Shown here: piece after piece, positions 63,901-64,000 of the stretch
Layout of the letters: every line of letters starts with the position of its first letter
Position numbering within the stretch: position 1 is the stretch's first letter
Source of the DNA: Lytechinus pictus
Lineage: Eukaryota > Echinodermata > Echinoidea > Temnopleuroida > Toxopneustidae
DNA: 64,000 nucleotides
Assembly (NCBI RefSeq): GCF_037042905.1
Contig: NC_087252.1
Location: 22,709,701 to 22,773,700 of the forward strand
Reading direction: 5' to 3'
The notes under the pieces: model-generated
The model's input: only the letters and a program-made list of their open reading frames with translations
Databases searched by the model: none
Told to the model about the DNA's origin: nothing
Made by a program: the position numbers and the translations under genes

Positions 63901-64000
63901 ATCAGACACAGAGCTTGAGCAGGCTCAAGCACAAGCATTTGCTGAAGATCAGAATGAGGACTTTGGATTTGAGAATTCTAACCATCTCGGTGACGGGATT
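39878..64000 (+). CDS. PRDM9-type PR/SET-domain giant C2H2 zinc-finger protein (partial, runs off the right edge)
   Basis: Ten exons join with consistent phases: 39878-39902, 43841-44112, 44936-45182, 45472-45615, 46391-46453, 46871-46939, 47736-47930, 50084-50140, 53816-53890 and 54702->64000. They code for at least 3,482 residues with no stop. The layout is PR/SET domain (residues about 48-181), one C2H2 finger (about 188-212), an acidic linker, then about 56 C2H2 fingers. PRDM proteins of this class bind DNA through fingers and can methylate histone H3 lysines. The PR domain matches PRDM9 in NWMRYVNC, QNL and YGEEYGRKLGI. Unlike vertebrate PRDM9 there is no KRAB or SSXRD region, no visible CxxC knuckle before the PR domain, and the fingers are diverse instead of minisatellite-like. 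Function is inferred from family. Confidence 0.85.
39903..42329 (+). other. First part of the intron after the start exon
   Basis: Mostly AT-rich, without a clear mobile element. One exon-like stretch lies at 40922-41050 (acceptor GTCTCAG, an open frame with GEFVKVVIKGGQGISLPDAL and DLIRDLACLGIRIEETALW). Its end phase does not fit the PRDM exons, and I cannot name its family. A C-run with a following A-run is at 41,868. Confidence 0.4.
42330..43700 (+). pseudogene. Four decayed tandem copies of the PR-domain exon 5' end
   Basis: Copies begin at 42330, 42511, 43348 and 43599, ahead of the intact exon at 43841. Each shares a GTTGACC...TATAG-GCACTTC lead-in and CTTATCCCTGAGAGAGTGAC, ACCAAGCCAAAGG, GATACCGCTGTATCTGA and GGTCCTGGC. 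The 43599 copy is open for about 33 codons in the exon frame, then stops. The 42330 and 43348 copies carry frame-breaking changes. The 42511 copy has lost the AG acceptor (ATGT). None reaches the LPEGLEV part of the PR domain. Spacing is about 181, 192 (after removing the inserted MITE), 251 and 242 bases. Confidence 0.8.
42651..43293. mobile_element. Tc1/mariner-type MITE inserted in the exon-copy array
   Basis: Left end CAGTTGAGGCCAGAATTTTA and the complement of the right end, CAGTTGAGGCCAAAAGTTTA, share a long terminal repeat (CATACACCCA inside) typical of Tc1-like elements. TA flanks both sides (42649-42650 and 43294-43295), the standard Tc1 target duplication. 643 bp, with no transposase. 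Confidence 0.88.
43841..45182 (+). CDS. Exons 2 and 3: PR/SET domain
   Basis: Exon 2 (43841-44112) and exon 3 (44936-45182) join in phase 0. Exon 2 gives LPEGLEVRDSGISGAGQGVW, FGPYQGEQ and GYAWE. Exon 3 gives SNWMRYVNCAC, QNLRSYQDGEDIFY, IKAGTELLAFYGEEYG and KLGIE. These are the PRDM9-type PR/SET blocks, including the aromatic-Tyr-Gly-acidic motif whose Tyr is catalytic in PRDM9. That suggests, but does not prove, retained methyltransferase activity. Residues 9-47 before the domain have no recognisable fold. Confidence 0.85.
44400..44815 (+). repeat. Repeat-like segment in the intron between the PR exons
   Basis: CpG-richer than the surrounding intron, with recurring ACACGGATC, GATCAACA and CTACACGG words. 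It reads as an inserted dispersed repeat; short open frames across it on both strands show no domain. Confidence 0.4.
45472..45615 (+). CDS. Exon 4: single C2H2 finger after the PR domain
   Basis: Encodes a finger with HLCNICGQ and FLSRHLKYVH. PRDM9 proteins also carry one isolated finger just after the PR domain, with the similar FLSQH pattern, which supports the family call. The exon starts and ends in phase 1 (acceptor CCACCAG, donor T|GTAAGT). Confidence 0.8.
45723..45884. mobile_element. Foldback element of the GGTGTTTCA family (intronic)
   Basis: GGTGGGTGTTTCATAAACCTG at the left and ACAGCTTTATGAAACACCCACC at the right are complementary; TTGTAAG and CTTACAA blocks pair inside. Non-coding. 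Confidence 0.75.
46391..46939 (+). CDS. Exons 5 and 6 of the PRDM gene: short linker
   Basis: Exon 5 (46391-46453) encodes about 21 residues including LKSVKQGKDLLEKAISK. Exon 6 (46871-46939) encodes a Ser/Thr-rich stretch including PNTSTEKAASRKSRL. Both are phase 1 on each side, so each could be skipped without frame loss. Acceptors are ACATTAG and TTTTCAG; donors are AA|GTAAGT and GAG|GTCAGT. No domain is recognised. Confidence 0.6.
47383..47735 (+). pseudogene. Two decayed tandem copies of PRDM exon 7
   Basis: Copy 1 (from about 47383) and copy 2 (from 47566) match the start of exon 7 almost base for base through CCTTCAAAGGCTCCAGGTAC and GATTCTGAAGACTTGGTCCT. Copy 2 keeps an acceptor (GCTTGCAG); copy 1 has lost it. 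Both lack the donor and run instead into the upstream pyrimidine tract of the next copy, ending in stops. They could at most be alternative terminal exons. Confidence 0.75.
47736..47930 (+). CDS. Exon 7 of the PRDM gene: acidic linker
   Basis: 65 codons in phase 1 on both sides. The product has a Lys/Pro/Ser start (STKPSKAPGTPKKDSEDL) followed by a Glu/Asp run and a Ser-rich segment. It is the only one of three tandem copies with both an acceptor and a donor (CCAG|GTACCT). The acidic insertion near its centre is not present in the other two copies. Confidence 0.7.
48009..48142. mobile_element. Short MITE in a PRDM intron
   Basis: TAAAGACTTACTGTTGTAAC near the left border pairs with GTTACAACAGTTGCTGTTTG and CCTTTAT near the right border. 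TTTGCCACC and TGGCAAA pair inside. Imperfect and non-coding. An adjacent weakly palindromic stretch reaches about 48,400. Confidence 0.5.
49751..49974. mobile_element. MITE with CCCATCTTAC ends (intronic)
   Basis: CCCATCTTACAAAGAGTTGC at the left and CACTTCGTAAGATGGG at the right are inverted. An inner ATTGATCCAATCAATC block pairs with GATTGATTGGATCAAT. About 224 bp, non-coding. Confidence 0.75.
50084..50140 (+). CDS. Exon 8 of the PRDM gene
   Basis: 19 codons, phase 1 on both sides, with a pyrimidine-rich acceptor (TTTTTTGGTTCAG) and donor ATAG|GTGAGC. The product is DPVVCTWFEDVQDWAEGL. It is short, but the splice sites and frame fit, and the Trp-rich acidic content is unlike random intron. 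Confidence 0.6.
51527..51709. mobile_element. Foldback element inserted in the left arm of the palindrome
   Basis: GGTGGGCGTTTCATAAAGCT to AGCTTTATGAAACGGCCC, with ACTGGTGATCC and GGTTCACCAGT cores. It interrupts the sequence CGACTC/CAGACC that is continuous in the right arm, so it inserted after the palindrome formed. Confidence 0.75.
52167..52713. mobile_element. Mirror pair of foldback elements flanking the palindrome centre
   Basis: One copy at 52167-52349 and one at about 52539-52713 lie in opposite arms as inverted images. Each is itself palindromic (TTTCATAAAGCTGTTCGTAA and complement). Between them is a third inverted structure from GGGGGCCTGTAACAAAAAGC to its complement. Confidence 0.8.
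53217..53402. mobile_element. Foldback element just outside the palindrome
   Basis: GGCCGTTTCATAAAGCTG to CAGCTTTATGAAATGCCCACC, with the family core. It has no mirror partner on the left side of the palindrome, so it is an independent insertion. Confidence 0.75.
53816..53890 (+). CDS. Exon 9 of the PRDM gene: acidic linker
   Basis: 25 codons, phase 1 on both sides (acceptor CTTCTACAG, donor ATG|GTAAAT). The product is an Asp/Glu-rich stretch, DLDDGEDDDEVKGSSGKL, continuing the acidic character of exon 7. It joins exon 10 in frame. Confidence 0.7.
54052..54237. mobile_element. MITE with CTACGGGGAAAC ends (intronic)
   Basis: CTACGGGGAAACTCTCTACA at the left pairs with the complement of TGTAGAGGGTTTCCCCGTAG at the right. 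An ATTCCTTTGAAA block pairs inside. 186 bp, non-coding. Confidence 0.85.
54702..64000 (+). CDS. Exon 10: giant exon with about 56 C2H2 zinc fingers (open at the window edge)
   Basis: A single reading frame of 9,299 bases from the acceptor CTGTATTTCAG to the last base, with no stop. I count about 56 C-x2-C...H-x3/5-H fingers. The first is WHLCHECGQLF at the exon start. Dense runs lie at about 55,450-55,760, 55,955-57,580, 57,655-58,910 and 59,030-62,220, with the last ones at about 62,935-63,790. Many come as pairs separated by 7-12 residues; classical TGEKP linkers are rare (a single SGERPF near 57,510). An acidic/Ser-rich segment without fingers lies at about 62,220-62,930. Three finger-like units end in Cys in place of the last His. 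The frame was checked at several points along the exon. Confidence 0.9.

Noticed and set aside
54698..63938. Many minus-strand frames of 60-220 codons in the zinc-finger region
   Set aside because: They are complements of finger codons on the plus strand, with no splice or domain support.
1..64000. CRISPR arrays, bacterial operons, rRNA genes or integrated phage
   Set aside because: Repeat spacing, splice sites and gene structure are all eukaryotic; no regularly spaced identical repeats, rRNA or phage genes were seen.

Overview
The window looks like nuclear DNA from a marine invertebrate, most likely an echinoderm and probably a sea urchin. It is AT-rich and intron-rich, and crowded with short inverted-repeat transposons, tRNA-derived SINEs and minisatellites. 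Splice sites are eukaryotic. The one gene that can be placed in a family is a PR/SET-domain zinc-finger gene of the PRDM9 type. The species call is an inference; nothing in the window proves it.

Layout. Bases 1-11,839 hold no gene that I can support, only MITEs, foldback elements and SINEs. Bases 11,840-17,023 (minus) carry a two-exon gene for a 1,163-residue acidic and basic low-complexity protein. It ends in a Tudor-like (Spin/Ssty-type) domain, and its single intron contains a MITE. Bases 17,024-19,633 contain two MITEs. Bases 19,634-26,107 are one 6.5-kb hAT-type insertion with an 8-bp target duplication. A second 4.7-kb transposon, with a different terminal repeat and a 5-bp duplication, sits inside it. 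Bases 26,108-35,900 hold microsatellites, a long pyrimidine tract, SINE debris, a minisatellite and one convincing orphan coding exon on the minus strand at 28,986-29,123. That exon resembles the first exon of CENATAC/CCDC84.

From about 36 kb (possible promoter and 5' UTR exon) to beyond the right edge runs the most striking feature, a plus-strand PRDM gene. Ten coding exons can be placed with consistent splice phases, coding for at least 3,482 residues. Exons 2-3 encode a PRDM9-like PR/SET domain and exon 4 a single C2H2 finger. Exons 5-9 encode an acidic, serine-rich linker. Exon 10 is one uninterrupted open exon of more than 9.3 kb with about 56 further C2H2 fingers, still open at base 64,000.

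The introns of this gene record local duplication. The start of the PR-domain exon is present in five tandem copies, four of them decayed, and one spacer in that array was split by a Tc1-type MITE. Exon 7 is present in three tandem copies, two without donor sites. The intron before exon 9 carries a 1.7-kb palindrome.

The two multi-exon proteins are probably nuclear: one a putative histone methyltransferase/DNA-binding protein, the other a putative chromatin reader. Nothing in the sequence shows that they act together.
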